A DNA stretch of 64,000 bases from Desulfuromonas thiophila. GTDB taxonomy: Bacteria > Desulfobacterota > Desulfuromonadia > Desulfuromonadales > Desulfuromonadaceae. Positions within the stretch are counted from its first letter, which is position 1, and each line of letters opens with the position of its first letter. The notes below the pieces were generated by a model. The model was not told the DNA's origin, did not search any database, and was given only the letters and a program-made list of their open reading frames with translations. Position numbers and translations under genes: made by a program. The stretch spans positions 24,013 through 88,012 of the forward strand of contig NZ_FNAQ01000010.1 in assembly GCF_900101955.1 (NCBI RefSeq), given 5' to 3'. Shown in pieces: positions 9,259 to 17,483 of the stretch.

Positions 9259-9270
9259 GCAAGCCCCGTG

Positions 9271-10299
9271 CTAGAAGGAATTGATGCGACGGATAAAGGC
9301 GATCAGATAGCCGTAGCTGCGGCGGTTGAAATCCACCGCCAGACGGGGCAGCTGCCACAGGTCCGGCTCGTCCTTTTCCTTTTCGAAGGCGCGGCTGGCC
9401 CGTACTCTTCCGCCGTCGCGCAGCAGGTCGGAAAACTCTTGTTCCAGCGTGGCGATCTGGCCGGTAGTCAGTTCCTTGTTCAGGCGGATAACCAGCGTCT
9501 GGCCGATGTAGCGGCTGGAATGGTAGACCCGGTAGAAGGAGTCGATGACATCAAAGGCTTCCTGCACGTTCTTGGTGATGGTGAACAGGCCGAAGTCCTC
9601 GCCGGAAATCAGATTGCGCGGCAGCAGCACCTTGCGCATGAACTGGAACAGATCCTCCCAGTAATTGCTGTTGTCGTCCTCGATCAGTACCAGCGGAATG
9701 GGTTGATTCTTGCCGGTCTGTACCAGGGTCAGGGTTTCCATGGCCTCATCAAGAGTGCCGAAACCGCCAGGAAACAATGCCACCGCCTGGGCTTCCTTGA
9801 GAAAGGCGACCTTGCGGTTGAAGAAGTATTTGTAGGTCAGGGTGCGGTCACTGTTCTCCATGACCGGATTGGTGTCCTGTTCGAAGGGCAACTTGATGTT
9901 TACGGCAAAGGAATTCTCGGCGCCGGCACCGGCATTGCCGGCTTCCATGATGCCGCCGCCGCCGCCGGTGATGACCATGTAGTTGTTGTCGGCCAGCAAG
10001 CGGGCGAAGGCCGCGCACTTCTGGTAGATAGGTTCTTCCGGCAGGGTACGGGCCGAGCCGAAGATGGTCACCTTGCGGCGCTCGCGGTAGGGGCTGAAGA
10101 TTTTGGTGGTGTAGCGCATCTCCTTGAGGGTGGTGCGCATCAGCTTGAGATCGGCCAGGTAATCACTGTCCTGGCCGGCCTTGAGGGCGCTGAGAATCAT
10201 TTCACGGATGATGTAGGGATGGTGCACCTTGCTTTGAGCCATCAGCTCGTCGATGAGGGTATCAATCGGGCCGTTGGTGCGGGAAAACTGGATATCCAT
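9271..10299 (-). CDS. LOG-family (lysine decarboxylase-like) nucleotide-binding protein
   Basis: A 342-residue Rossmann-type protein with the LOG motifs GGGGGIMEA (112-120) and PGGFGTLDE (177-185). LOG enzymes remove ribose 5-phosphate from nucleotides (cytokinin-activating type or AMP nucleosidase-like); the bacterial role here is unknown. An N-terminal helical extension of about 70 residues and a C-terminal extension make it longer than the 190-residue LOGs. The ATG at 10299 has AAAGGA upstream; the upstream in-frame residues are not family-like. Co-transcribed with ubiD. Confidence 0.85.
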   Translation of the reverse strand: MDIQFSRTNGPIDTLIDELMAQSKVHHPYIIREMILSALKAGQDSDYLADLKLMRTTLKEMRYTTKIFSPYRERRKVTIFGSARTLPEEPIYQKCAAFARLLADNNYMVITGGGGGIMEAGNAGAGAENSFAVNIKLPFEQDTNPVMENSDRTLTYKYFFNRKVAFLKEAQAVALFPGGFGTLDEAMETLTLVQTGKNQPIPLVLIEDDNSNYWEDLFQFMRKVLLPRNLISGEDFGLFTITKNVQEAFDVIDSFYRVYHSSRYIGQTLVIRLNKELTTGQIATLEQEFSDLLRDGGRVRASRAFEKEKDEPDLWQLPRLAVDFNRRSYGYLIAFIRRINSF

Positions 10300-10348
10300 G
10301 CAGGATCCTTTCGCCGTAACAAAGAGAAAGACGGCAGGAGTGAGGCTG

Positions 10349-10888
10349 TCAGCGTCGCTGCAGCAGGGCTCTGCCGTGTTGGCCGCCACCGATGAGCAGT
10401 CCTTGGCGGCTGCCACCCTGGTAGCGTTGTTCAACCTGCAGGTAGAGGTCACGCAACGCGCCTTCGAGCTGGTAGAAATGACGTAGCTGCCGCGGCGGCA
10501 ATGCCTGCTCGATGGGTTCGCACAGGAAAATGATGCAGTTGAACGGTCGCCAGTCCACCGCCAGCAGGCAACCTGCCGGACCGATAAAGGGGCAGGGTCG
10601 CTGAAAGTCGGCCTCTGGCAGGGCTGCCGCCTGCAGGGCGGCCACCGCATTGATCAGGGTCAGGTGGTTGTGACCGCTGTCGCAGCAGCTGCCGGCACAG
10701 GCTTGGCAGCGCGCTGGGCCATCCGCCGCCAGGAACAGGGCGTACAGCTGGTGTTGCAGTACGGCGATTGCCTGGCTCTGGCAGCGCAGCCAGTCGCGTT
10801 CCGTCTCCGGCAGGCGCGCCCATTCGCCACGCAGCTGGTCGATCAGTTGTTGCCAGTGTTGTTGGCGCTGCTGCAGGTCGACAGCCAT
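10349..10888 (-). CDS. Cys-rich YkgJ-like metal-binding protein
   Basis: A 179-residue protein with an N-terminal helical part and the cluster CQACAGSCC (Cys61, 64, 68, 69), followed by further Cys in RPCPF, GCL, FNC and FLC. The CxxCxxxCC pattern with PCPF, then C, resembles the YkgJ family thought to bind zinc or an iron-sulfur cluster. Function unknown. The ATG at 10888 follows GAAGGGA; an in-frame ATG lies four codons upstream. The gene sits just after rnpB in the same direction. Confidence 0.7.
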   Translation of the reverse strand: MAVDLQQRQQHWQQLIDQLRGEWARLPETERDWLRCQSQAIAVLQHQLYALFLAADGPARCQACAGSCCDSGHNHLTLINAVAALQAAALPEADFQRPCPFIGPAGCLLAVDWRPFNCIIFLCEPIEQALPPRQLRHFYQLEGALRDLYLQVEQRYQGGSRQGLLIGGGQHGRALLQRR

Positions 10889-10906
10889 GTGTCCCTTCAC
10901 AAAAAA

Positions 10907-11287
10907 AGGTCGAAGAAGCCCATAAGCCGGGTTCTGTCCCCGTCAGCCGTTACCGGCTCGACGATGGGCGATCATTCCTCTAGGACCGCCGTTGCCGACG
11001 GCCTCAAGCAGCCAACCCGGAAGCTTCGGGCGGACCACCCTCAAGCGCTTCCCTATGCGGCCTTGCTCCGGATGGGGTTTACCGAGCCGGCTCTGTCACC
11101 AGAACCGCTGGTGAGCTCTTACCTCACCCTTTCACCCTTACCGTGCCATGCACGGCGGTCTGCTCTCTGTGGCACTGTCCCTGGGGTCACCCCCGGTTCC
11201 CGTTAGGAACCATCCTGTCCTGCGGAGCCCGGACTTTCCTCCCGTTTCGCAGGCGAAACCGGCGATCGCCTGTGCTTCTTCGACCTT
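10907..11287 (-). ncRNA. rnpB: RNase P RNA (bacterial type A)
   Basis: The catalytic RNA of RNase P, which matures tRNA 5 prime ends. On the minus strand it opens with GGTCGAAGAAG, which pairs with CTTCTTCGACC at the 3 prime end (helix P1). The universal CRI segment GAGGAAAGTCCGGGCTCC is present, as is the 3 prime GGCTTATGGGCTTCTTCG end. Length of about 380 bases is normal for type A. A T7 run follows P1 and could serve in termination. Confidence 0.96.
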
Positions 11288-11298
11288 AGTCCAGTAAT

Positions 11299-12012
11299 CT
11301 AGTGGGTCTCAGGGGCAATGTAAAGCAGCCGGTTGCAGTGCGGGCAGCTGGTGATGTCGCGATTTTTCAACATGGCGTTGAAGAATTGTGGTGGCAGGCG
11401 CATATGACAGCCCTGACAGGTGCCTTCGCGCGCTTCGACCAGTGCCTGGCCATTGAGCCGGCTGAGAATCAGCTCGTAACGCTTGCGCAGGGGTACGGCA
11501 ATCTTCTCAATGAGTTCGCCACGCTGGCTGTCCTGCTGATGCAGGGCGGCATCCAGCTCTTCCACCAGGGTGGCGATTTCGTTGCAGCGCTGACTGCTGT
11601 CGCTGCCGAGACTATCGTGCTGCTGTCGCTTTTCCTCGGCATCGGCCTGCAGCTCACTGAGCACCTGTTCTTTGGCCAGCAGGGCATCCTCCAGATCCTT
11701 GACCTGTTTTTTGGCCGCGTCGACCTCCTTGAGCACCGCCAGATATTCCTTCTGGGTCTTGATCTCCGGCAGGCGGCCTTCGCACTGTTCCACCTGGCCC
11801 AGTTGCTGCTGCAGGGCTTCCTGACAGCTGTCGCGTTGGGTTTGGGCTTCGGCGATCCGGTCATCCAGCTGGCCCAGCAGTTCCTGCAGGGCATCGGTCT
11901 GCTGCAGCAGCTGATCGCGCTCCTTGAGCAGAGTGGTTTTTTTGTGGCGGGCGGAGAAAATCCGCTGATCGAGTTCCTGTACATCAATGAGCAGCTGTAC
12001 CATGTCCTTCAC
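11299..12012 (-). CDS. Coiled-coil zinc-ribbon protein (DUF164/zf-RING_7 type)
   Basis: A 237-residue protein: a long Gln/Glu-rich coiled coil (about 1-180), then a C-terminal C4 zinc ribbon with Cys199, Cys202, Cys223 and Cys226 (CQGC and CPHC). This family is widespread, of unclear role, possibly in nucleic acid binding. The GTG at 12012 is chosen because GGGAGG lies seven bases upstream, rather than the in-frame ATG at 12051 or ATG at 12003. It commonly sits between a Nif3-like gene and rnpB, as here. Confidence 0.88.
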   Translation of the reverse strand: MKDMVQLLIDVQELDQRIFSARHKKTTLLKERDQLLQQTDALQELLGQLDDRIAEAQTQRDSCQEALQQQLGQVEQCEGRLPEIKTQKEYLAVLKEVDAAKKQVKDLEDALLAKEQVLSELQADAEEKRQQHDSLGSDSSQRCNEIATLVEELDAALHQQDSQRGELIEKIAVPLRKRYELILSRLNGQALVEAREGTCQGCHMRLPPQFFNAMLKNRDITSCPHCNRLLYIAPETH

Positions 12013-12047
12013 CGTCGGGCCTCCCTGGGGGGTTGGGTATCTGTGTG

Positions 12048-13175
12048 TCAAATAAACGTAAAGGGATCCTGCTGTTGTTGCGCGGTTTCGATGGCGACGG
12101 ACCAGGGGGAGGCAGTCAGAGCCCGGGTCAGGGCCTGCTGCAGGCCCGCGCAGATGATCTGTTCGGTGGCAAAGTGGCCGGCATCGAGTAACGCCAGCCC
12201 CAGATCGCGCGCCAGACAGGCATCGTGATATTTGATGTCGCCGGTTACCAGCACGTCGGCGCCCTGGCGGCTGGCTTCGCCGATCAGGCTGGCGCCACTG
12301 CCGCCGCAGACGGCAATCTTGCGTACCGGCCGCGTTGCTTCGCCCACCAGCCGCAGCTGGTGGCAGCCCAGCTCAGTCTTACAACGTTCGGCCAATTCGA
12401 TCAGCGTGACAGCCTGTGTCAGGCGGCCGATGCGCCCGAGTCCCAGGTGCGGGACCGGGTTGTCCAGCGGCAGCAGATCGTAGGCAACCTCTTCGTAAGG
12501 ATGGGCCTTGAGCAACTGGGCAAGAACGCGCCGCAGCTGGGGGCGTGGCACCAGGGTTTCAAGGCGCACCTCCTCGACCTCGGTCGTGACACCAACCTGT
12601 CCCACGAACGGGTCACTGCCGGCCAGCGGCCGGAAGCTGCCCTGACCGGTGCTGGCAAAGGCGCAATGGTCATAGCGACCGAGCTGGCCAGCACCAGCGG
12701 CGAACAGCGCCTCGGCAACGGTCTGGTGGTGGTCAGCCGGAACATAAACCACCAGTTTAAGCAGATAGCCGGGGGATAAAGGCTGTAGCACCTCAACCTG
12801 CTCCAGCCGCAGATGGGCGGCCAGCCAGTCATTGAGGCCGTCAGCGGCGCGGTCGAGATTGGTATGGGCGCAAACGATGGCGATCTGGTCGCGGATGGCG
12901 GAGAAAATCAGGGAACCGCTGCTGTCTTGTGACGAGATGCGGCTGAGGGGCTTGAAGATCAGGGGATGATGGGTCAGCAGCAGTTGGCACTGCCGCTGGC
13001 GGGCTTGGTGCAGACTGTTGACATCGGCATCGAGGGCGATCAGGATTCGGTCGATTTTTTGCATTGGATCGCCGACCTGAAGGCCGACATTGTCCCAGCT
13101 TTCAGCCAGGGCGGGGGGGTAGAGGCGATGGAGCAGTCCGCACAGATCCTGCAGCCGTGGCCGGTTGTCCTTCAT
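12048..13175 (-). CDS. Nif3-like dinuclear metal centre protein
   Basis: A 375-residue protein of the Nif3/YqfO family, with the N-terminal metal-binding motif LLTHHPLIF (His69, His70), CAHTNLD (His104, Asp108) and the C-terminal DAGHFATEQ. The extra middle domain (about 135-235) is the PII-like insert of long YqfO forms. Family members have been linked to GTP cyclohydrolase-like folds, but the role is unknown. The ATG at 13175 has an AGGTGG site; a GTG three codons upstream is the alternative. A terminator hairpin separates it from the upstream tRNA. Confidence 0.88.
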   Translation of the reverse strand: MKDNRPRLQDLCGLLHRLYPPALAESWDNVGLQVGDPMQKIDRILIALDADVNSLHQARQRQCQLLLTHHPLIFKPLSRISSQDSSGSLIFSAIRDQIAIVCAHTNLDRAADGLNDWLAAHLRLEQVEVLQPLSPGYLLKLVVYVPADHHQTVAEALFAAGAGQLGRYDHCAFASTGQGSFRPLAGSDPFVGQVGVTTEVEEVRLETLVPRPQLRRVLAQLLKAHPYEEVAYDLLPLDNPVPHLGLGRIGRLTQAVTLIELAERCKTELGCHQLRLVGEATRPVRKIAVCGGSGASLIGEASRQGADVLVTGDIKYHDACLARDLGLALLDAGHFATEQIICAGLQQALTRALTASPWSVAIETAQQQQDPFTFI

Positions 13176-13189
13176 CACCACCACCTGTC

Positions 13190-13226
13190 AAAAAAAGAGA
13201 GTGCAACTGTGGCGCCGTTGCACTCC
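13190..13226 (-). terminator. Terminator between tRNA(CAT) and the Nif3-like gene
   Basis: On the minus strand GAGTGCAAC and GTTGCACTC arms (9 bp) are followed by TCTTTTTTT. It ends the tRNA transcript just before the Nif3-like gene. Confidence 0.8.
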
Positions 13227-13303
13227 CGTAAAGCCGGTGGATTGCTGTTGCCTGCAAGGGGTCTGGGCATGGAATTCCTGTTGCTGCAAACAAGCGGAAA
13301 AAA

Positions 13304-13380
13304 TGGTGGGCCCACCAGGACTCGAACCTGGGACAAACCGGTTATGAGCCGGCGGCTCTGACCAACTGAGCTATAGGCCC
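13304..13380 (-). tRNA. tRNA with CAT anticodon (Met elongator or Ile2)
   Basis: A complete cloverleaf with the acceptor GGGCCTA/TGGGCCC, D arm AGCTCAGTTGG, anticodon loop CTCATAA, T arm with GGTTCGAGTCC and an encoded CCA. A CAT anticodon is either elongator tRNA-Met or tRNA-Ile2 whose C34 becomes lysidine. The anticodon arm with GGCTCATAACCGG resembles tRNA-Ile2 of other bacteria, but the choice needs a model-based search. Confidence 0.95.
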
Positions 13381-13566
13381 GCGCAAAACAGAGGCTAGAT
13401 TCTAGTGAAAGGGGCAAACCCCTGTCAAATAAAAAACCTGTTCCCGTTCGGTTCTGGTCGGCCGTGTCTGTCGGGGCTGTGCTATACTTCAAGGCCTGTA
13501 ATCAAAAGCTGGTGCCGGTAGCCGGGTTTGTATGGATTGGGGTGTGATGATTTCAGGGAGGTGGCA

Positions 13567-14400
13567 ATGGCAGTTACGGTAACGATCCTGTGCGAAAACA
13601 CGGTGGGGCGGGCGATTCCCGCCATAGGCGAGCATGGTTTTGCCTGTCTGGTGGAAACGCCCCAGGCGCGTATTTTGCTCGATAGCGGTCAGGGGCTGGG
13701 CATTGAGCGCAACGCCCAGGTGCTGGACAAGGATCTCGGGGGGCTGACGGCGGCGGTGCTCAGCCACGGTCATTACGACCATGCCGGCGGCTTCGACCAG
13801 GTTTTGCGACATACGGGTCCGCTGGATCTGTTTGCTCATCCGGCGATTTTTGCCGAGCGCTATTCGCGCACGGCCCATAGCCTGCGCTTTATCGGTATTC
13901 CGCAACGGCGCGAACTGCTGGAAACCCTGGGTGCCCGGTTTCGCTTTACACCGGAGTTTTGTGAGATTGCCCCACAGGTTTTTGTCACTGGTCGGGTCGA
14001 GCGTACGACCGACTTTGAAAGTGGTGATCCGAATCTGGTGGTGCGGACAGCAACGGGCGATTTTGTGCCGGATCCTTTTGATGACGACATGGCGCTGGTG
14101 GTGCGTAGCGAACGTGGCCTGATCGTTGTGCTGGGTTGCGCTCATGCCGGCATGATCAATACCTTGCGGCACATCCGCCGCCAGTTGCCTGGCGAAACGA
14201 TTCATGCCGTTCTTGGCGGCACCCACCTGGGACCAGCCGGGCCGGAGCAGTTTCGGCGCACACTGGAGGAATTGGAAGTGTTTGCCATCGAAAAAATCGG
14301 GGTTTCGCATTGTACCGGCCAGACACGGGCGGCTCAGGTGCGTGAGCGGCTGGGACAGCGTTTTTTCTTCGCCAGCGTCGGCGCGGTCCTTGAGGTCTGA
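13567..14400 (+). CDS. MBL-fold metallohydrolase
   Basis: A 277-residue metallo-beta-lactamase fold protein. The metal motif HxHxDH is SHGHYDHAGG (His67, His69, Asp71, His72), with further ligands in GCAHAGM and a C-terminal SHCTG. The arrangement, with GCAHAG and THLG, resembles the group annotated as 7,8-dihydropterin-6-methyl-4-(beta-D-ribofuranosyl)aminobenzene phosphate synthase-like hydrolases; the true substrate is unknown. The ATG at 13567 has GGGAGG six bases upstream. A lipoprotein gene follows within 30 bases. Confidence 0.85.
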   Translation: MAVTVTILCENTVGRAIPAIGEHGFACLVETPQARILLDSGQGLGIERNAQVLDKDLGGLTAAVLSHGHYDHAGGFDQVLRHTGPLDLFAHPAIFAERYSRTAHSLRFIGIPQRRELLETLGARFRFTPEFCEIAPQVFVTGRVERTTDFESGDPNLVVRTATGDFVPDPFDDDMALVVRSERGLIVVLGCAHAGMINTLRHIRRQLPGETIHAVLGGTHLGPAGPEQFRRTLEELEVFAIEKIGVSHCTGQTRAAQVRERLGQRFFFASVGAVLEV

Positions 14401-14425
14401 TGGTTTTTTCAACCAGGGAGGTTTG

Positions 14426-14902
14426 ATGATGCACAAGCAGCGCATGAAAGGGATTGGCCGTTTCGGTATTCTGATGGCCCTGGTGGTGATGCTGGCGGCC
14501 TGTGGGCGTGCTCCCTCGGCCCAGGTTTATTCGCGGCAGCAGGCCCAACGACAGCTGTCGGTTTATTATGGAACCGTGCTGGCCGTGGCGCCGGCGGTAA
14601 TCGAAGGCGGGCAGACCGGTCTGGGAGCTGTTACCGGGGGTGTGCTGGGCGGTGTTGCCGGGCACAGTGTCGGTGGTGGTCATGGCCAGGCTCTGGCCAC
14701 GGTAGCTGGTGCCGTTGGCGGCTTACTGTTGGGATCGGTGGTGGAGGAAGGTGCAGGCCGGCGCGAGGCACTGGAACTGACCATTGAACTCGATAGCGGT
14801 GAGCTGATTGCGGTGGTGCAGGTGGCTGACGAGACCTTTGTCGTGGGCGACCGGGTGCGGCTGGTGCGCGGTGCCGATGGCGAGGTGCGTATCCGGCAAT
14901 AG
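14426..14902 (+). CDS. Outer-membrane lipoprotein with glycine zipper (SlyB/Pcp-like)
   Basis: A 158-residue lipoprotein. A basic N-terminus and hydrophobic stretch end in the lipobox LAAC with Cys26. A Gly-rich zipper (about 67-112: repeated GG.LGG.AG) forms membrane hairpins, and the C-terminal part has a small beta domain (LDSGELIAVVQ...VGDRVRLVR) as in SlyB/Pcp proteins of the outer membrane. GGGAGG lies just before two adjacent ATG codons (14426, 14429). Confidence 0.85.
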   Translation: MMHKQRMKGIGRFGILMALVVMLAACGRAPSAQVYSRQQAQRQLSVYYGTVLAVAPAVIEGGQTGLGAVTGGVLGGVAGHSVGGGHGQALATVAGAVGGLLLGSVVEEGAGRREALELTIELDSGELIAVVQVADETFVVGDRVRLVRGADGEVRIRQ

Positions 14903-14951
14903 CCACCGTCGCTGGAAAATTGAAATAAGACAGAGCAGGTTATCTTTGCAG

Positions 14952-14980
14952 TTGACAGTATTATCGGCTTTTTCTAGGGT
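14952..14980 (+). promoter_or_regulatory. Candidate sigma70 promoter of the selenoprotein gene
   Basis: TTGACA, 17 bases, then TAGGGT, about 75 bases before the selenoprotein start. The -35 is perfect and the -10 is weak. Confidence 0.5.
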
Positions 14981-15055
14981 ATGGCGGAAATATTATTGGC
15001 CAAACTGATGATTTTATCGAGCGGCCAGGAGCTGAACCTTCAGAAAGGATCGAAA

Positions 15056-15358
15056 ATGCTGACCATTACTGACGACGCCAAACGGGTTCTGCAGGAGATT
15101 CTGCAGCAAAACCCGGGCAAATCCCTGCGTGTGACCATGGCCGGTTTTGGCTGAGGCGGGCCCTCACTGGGCTTGACTCTGGATGAGTCAACAGACGGGG
15201 ATACACAGAAAACCATCAATGAGATCGAGGTGTTGCTTGATCCACAGGTGATCCGTTTTACCGATGATCAGGTGATCCATTATGTGCAGGATGGCTTCAC
15301 CATCACCTCCAGCAAGGGCGGCGGTTGCGGTTCGTCGTGCGGTGGTTGCCGCTCCTGA
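15056..15358 (+). CDS. HesB-like (IscA-type) selenoprotein, in-frame TGA = Sec33
   Basis: A 100-residue protein if the TGA at 15152-15154 is read as selenocysteine. Upstream and downstream parts are in one frame and together make a complete HesB/IscA-like domain: the FGUGGPSLGLTLDE segment aligns with the first conserved Cys of IscA scaffolds, and the tail is Cys-rich (GGGCGSSCGGCRS). HesB-like selenoproteins are an established family in deltaproteobacteria. AAAGGA lies six bases before the ATG. A SECIS-like hairpin follows the TGA. Gene callers that stop at TGA would report only the second half. Function is probably redox or iron-sulfur related. Confidence 0.9.
15155..15195 (+). promoter_or_regulatory. 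Bacterial SECIS element
   Basis: A perfect 7-bp stem TTGACTC/GAGTCAA (15173-15179 with 15185-15191) closes a five-base loop TGGAT carrying the expected G residues. The loop begins 25 bases after the TGA, within the usual 16-37 base window for SelB-dependent recoding. Confidence 0.8.
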
Positions 15359-15382
15359 TCTCTTCAGCTTTCTTGCAGCGTA

Positions 15383-15424
15383 ACGACAAAGGGCGCATCC
15401 TTCAAAAGATGCGCCCTTTGTCGT
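15383..15424. terminator. Bidirectional hairpin between convergent genes
   Basis: A perfect 17-bp stem (ACGACAAAGGGCGCATC and its complement) with an eight-base loop, located between the selenoprotein gene and the convergent acyltransferase gene. It has no separate T-run but likely ends both transcripts. Confidence 0.7.
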
Positions 15425-15440
15425 TCGCGGTGATCCAGTC

Positions 15441-16232
15441 CTAACCTTGCGGCTGCCAGAGCTGCAGCTGTTCGCTGATAAAGGCGACACAATCGGCCTG
15501 TGTCTGGCGGGCCTGGGCTGGGCTGGCGACTGTCAGGGGCGCGCCAAAATGGAAGTGAATGGGCCGGTGTGGCTGGATCGGGCCGAAATCCTTGATCCAG
15601 TGGCCGTTACCCCAAGCGTCGGTTCGCAGGGCGACGGGAATCACGGGGACCCCGGCCTTCTGGGCCAGCTTGATGCCGATGCTGTTGAATTGTGCGGCAT
15701 CAAAGCCGGTGGTGCGGGTGGTTTGGGGAAAGACCACCACCGAAATGCCGGCCGCCAGGCGTTCGCTGCCCTGTTCCAGGACGGTTTTAAGATCCTCGCG
15801 CGGGTTGTCACGCTGAACCACAATGGGGTTGCGTGAGCGCATGACATGCCCGAATACCGGATAGTCAATCAGGCTCTGCTTGACAACAAAGGTGACCCGC
15901 CGGTAAGGAGCGATGAGACAGGGCAACACGAAGGTTTCCAGGGTGCTCATGTGGTTGGCGATGAACACGCAGGGCTGTTGACTGCTTTGTACATGTTGCA
16001 GGCCCTGTAACTGGAACCGGCAACCGCAGGATTCCAACGCCCGCAGGATGGCAAAACTGCTGTGGGCCCAGTCGCCATCGGTATAGATCTGCTGGCGGGC
16101 CATCCGCGCGGCCTGGGCGACAATCAGCAGGGCACGGCTGTAAAAGCACAGGCTGGGCAGCTGTTGCGCCAGCCAAGAGGGACGGCCTGGTGGGGAATCA
16201 TAGCGGCCGTCGGTAAGCGGAACCGTCAACAT
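15441..16232 (-). CDS. Lysophospholipid acyltransferase (PlsC-like)
   Basis: A 263-residue membrane-associated acyltransferase of the PlsC/LPLAT fold. The catalytic block reads NHMSTLE, giving His94 and Glu99 where most members have HX4D, and the phosphate-binding block reads FPQTTRT (168-174) in place of FPEGTRS. Both substitutions are coordinated and the rest of the fold is intact, so this is probably a distinct subfamily rather than a broken gene. Probable role is 1-acylglycerol-phosphate acylation in phospholipid synthesis, but the acceptor is not certain. Confidence 0.8.
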   Translation of the reverse strand: MLTVPLTDGRYDSPPGRPSWLAQQLPSLCFYSRALLIVAQAARMARQQIYTDGDWAHSSFAILRALESCGCRFQLQGLQHVQSSQQPCVFIANHMSTLETFVLPCLIAPYRRVTFVVKQSLIDYPVFGHVMRSRNPIVVQRDNPREDLKTVLEQGSERLAAGISVVVFPQTTRTTGFDAAQFNSIGIKLAQKAGVPVIPVALRTDAWGNGHWIKDFGPIQPHRPIHFHFGAPLTVASPAQARQTQADCVAFISEQLQLWQPQG

Positions 16233-16252
16233 GGGGAAACCTCCCTGGTCGT

Positions 16253-16293
16253 GAAAAAGCCCTGACCGGCAGCAAAAGTGCCGGACAGGGCCG
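16253..16293 (-). terminator. Terminator of the Yip1-family gene
   Basis: On the minus strand GCCCTGTCCGGCA and TGCCGGTCAGGGC arms are followed by TTTTT, 30 bases after the Yip1 gene. Confidence 0.85.
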
Positions 16294-16322
16294 TTAAAAA
16301 GTCGGATGGTGCCAGGCGGACG

Positions 16323-16952
16323 CTAACTGCGTGGAGCCGCCTCCTGCACCAGTTCCACTGCCACCGGACAGCAGGACTGGGGCTGGCGAGCGCGGTATTC
16401 CGCCGCGACGGCAAAGAGGGCCAGCAGGGCACAGCCGACCCCAAAAACGGCCCAGGCGGTATTGCTGCCGAGCTGGTAGACTTCAATCGCAGCGATAACC
16501 AGCAGGTAGGCCAGGGCAGCAAACAGCAGCAGGTTGCCCAGATAGGGAATCGCCAGGGCCAGCACTGCCAGGGGCGCCAGAGCACATAGGTGGGCCACCA
16601 CGCGGAAGGCGGTCTCCAGCTCACTGTTCCGCCCGAGCAGGCGCATGGCCAGCCACAGCAGGAAGGCGGCAATGTAACTGATGGCCAGAAGACTCACCGG
16701 CACGAACAGAATAGCCGACAGGGCGCGCAGCAGGCCGACACTGGCGCCGTTGGCCATGTGATAAAAGGTTACGAAGATTCTGACCACGCCGGCCAGCAGG
16801 CCGAGGCGAACAATCAGCAACACCGGCTCGGTGAAGCCACCACTTTTTTCCATGTCGCGCAGCTGGGCCGCGGGAGCCAGCAGCATCTGCCGGATAAAGT
16901 CGAGGGTGGCGCGCAGCATGCCGCTGAAGCCACCGGTCGTTTTCTGGTCCAT
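16323..16952 (-). CDS. Yip1-family integral membrane protein
   Basis: A 209-residue protein with an amphipathic N-terminus and five hydrophobic helices (about 43-62, 75-103, 116-135, 137-155, 165-185), ending in a basic tail. The N-terminal MLRATLDFIRQMLLAPAAQ and helix pattern match Yip1-domain proteins. Function in bacteria is unknown. It is a single-gene unit with its own terminator. Confidence 0.7.
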   Translation of the reverse strand: MDQKTTGGFSGMLRATLDFIRQMLLAPAAQLRDMEKSGGFTEPVLLIVRLGLLAGVVRIFVTFYHMANGASVGLLRALSAILFVPVSLLAISYIAAFLLWLAMRLLGRNSELETAFRVVAHLCALAPLAVLALAIPYLGNLLLFAALAYLLVIAAIEVYQLGSNTAWAVFGVGCALLALFAVAAEYRARQPQSCCPVAVELVQEAAPRS

Positions 16953-17264
16953 GGGTTACGCCCTCCTGAAACCGTTGAAATCATGAACGGATGAAAGAAC
17001 CGGACCGACAGCGCCGGCTTTTGTTAAGCCGGACGGGCCTGGGCCCGCAGGTGAATTGCTGTATACAATATACAACAACGTTTGATTATAGTAACAAAAG
17101 GCAGCAGCGTCCAGCGCTTTTTGCAGCGATTGTCGGCTGCCGGTTCACCACGGCTGGCATGGCTTGAAGCCTGCAGCGGCTCTGTTATAACAGGGCGAGA
17201 AAGGGCGTCATCTGACGCAGTGTCAGGCCGAAGCATAGACAGTGACTTGATGAGGAGGCAGACG
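16953..17264. other. Intergenic region between the Yip1 gene and the SAP-motif gene
   Basis: No gene seen. It holds a 7-bp hairpin (CCGGCTT/AAGCCGG, 17014-17032) and a perfect operator-like palindrome at 17060-17074. Divergent promoters for the two flanking genes should be here, but I could not assign convincing -35/-10 pairs. Confidence 0.6.
17060..17074. promoter_or_regulatory. Operator-like palindrome TGTATA-CAA-TATACA
   Basis: A perfect 6-bp inverted repeat around CAA in an AT-rich patch of the divergent intergenic region. The shape suits a GntR-type dimer, but no regulator is nearby. Confidence 0.35.
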
Positions 17265-17444
17265 ATGAAGATGGACCAGATTCGCGCCATTGCCCAGACG
17301 CATGGCATCAAGACCGGACGGCTGAAGAAGGCTGATCTGGTGCGGGCCATTCAGCAGGCCGAAGGCAACAGAGCCTGTTTTGCCACAGGACAGCGTGCCG
17401 ATTGTGGTCAAACCGGCTGTCTGTGGTGGGAGGATTGCGACTAG
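17265..17444 (+). CDS. SAP/Rho-N-like small protein
   Basis: A 59-residue protein. The first 35 residues (IRAIAQTHGIKTGRLKKAD and LVRAIQQAEG) form a SAP/Rho N-terminal helix-extended-helix motif that usually binds nucleic acid. A Cys-rich tail follows (ACF, DCG, GC, DC), suggesting metal binding. Similar tiny proteins occur in Geobacter relatives. GAGGAGG precedes the ATG at 17265. Role unknown. Confidence 0.75.
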   Translation: MKMDQIRAIAQTHGIKTGRLKKADLVRAIQQAEGNRACFATGQRADCGQTGCLWWEDCD

Positions 17445-17483
17445 CCTGGGCGAGCGCTGTGCCGCCGGAGGGCCGCAAACCGC

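Noticed and set aside
8929..10395. Long open frame of 488 codons on the plus strand
   Set aside because: It is antisense to the UbiD and LOG genes, has Gln/Gly/Ala bias typical of shadow frames in GC-rich DNA, and resembles no protein.
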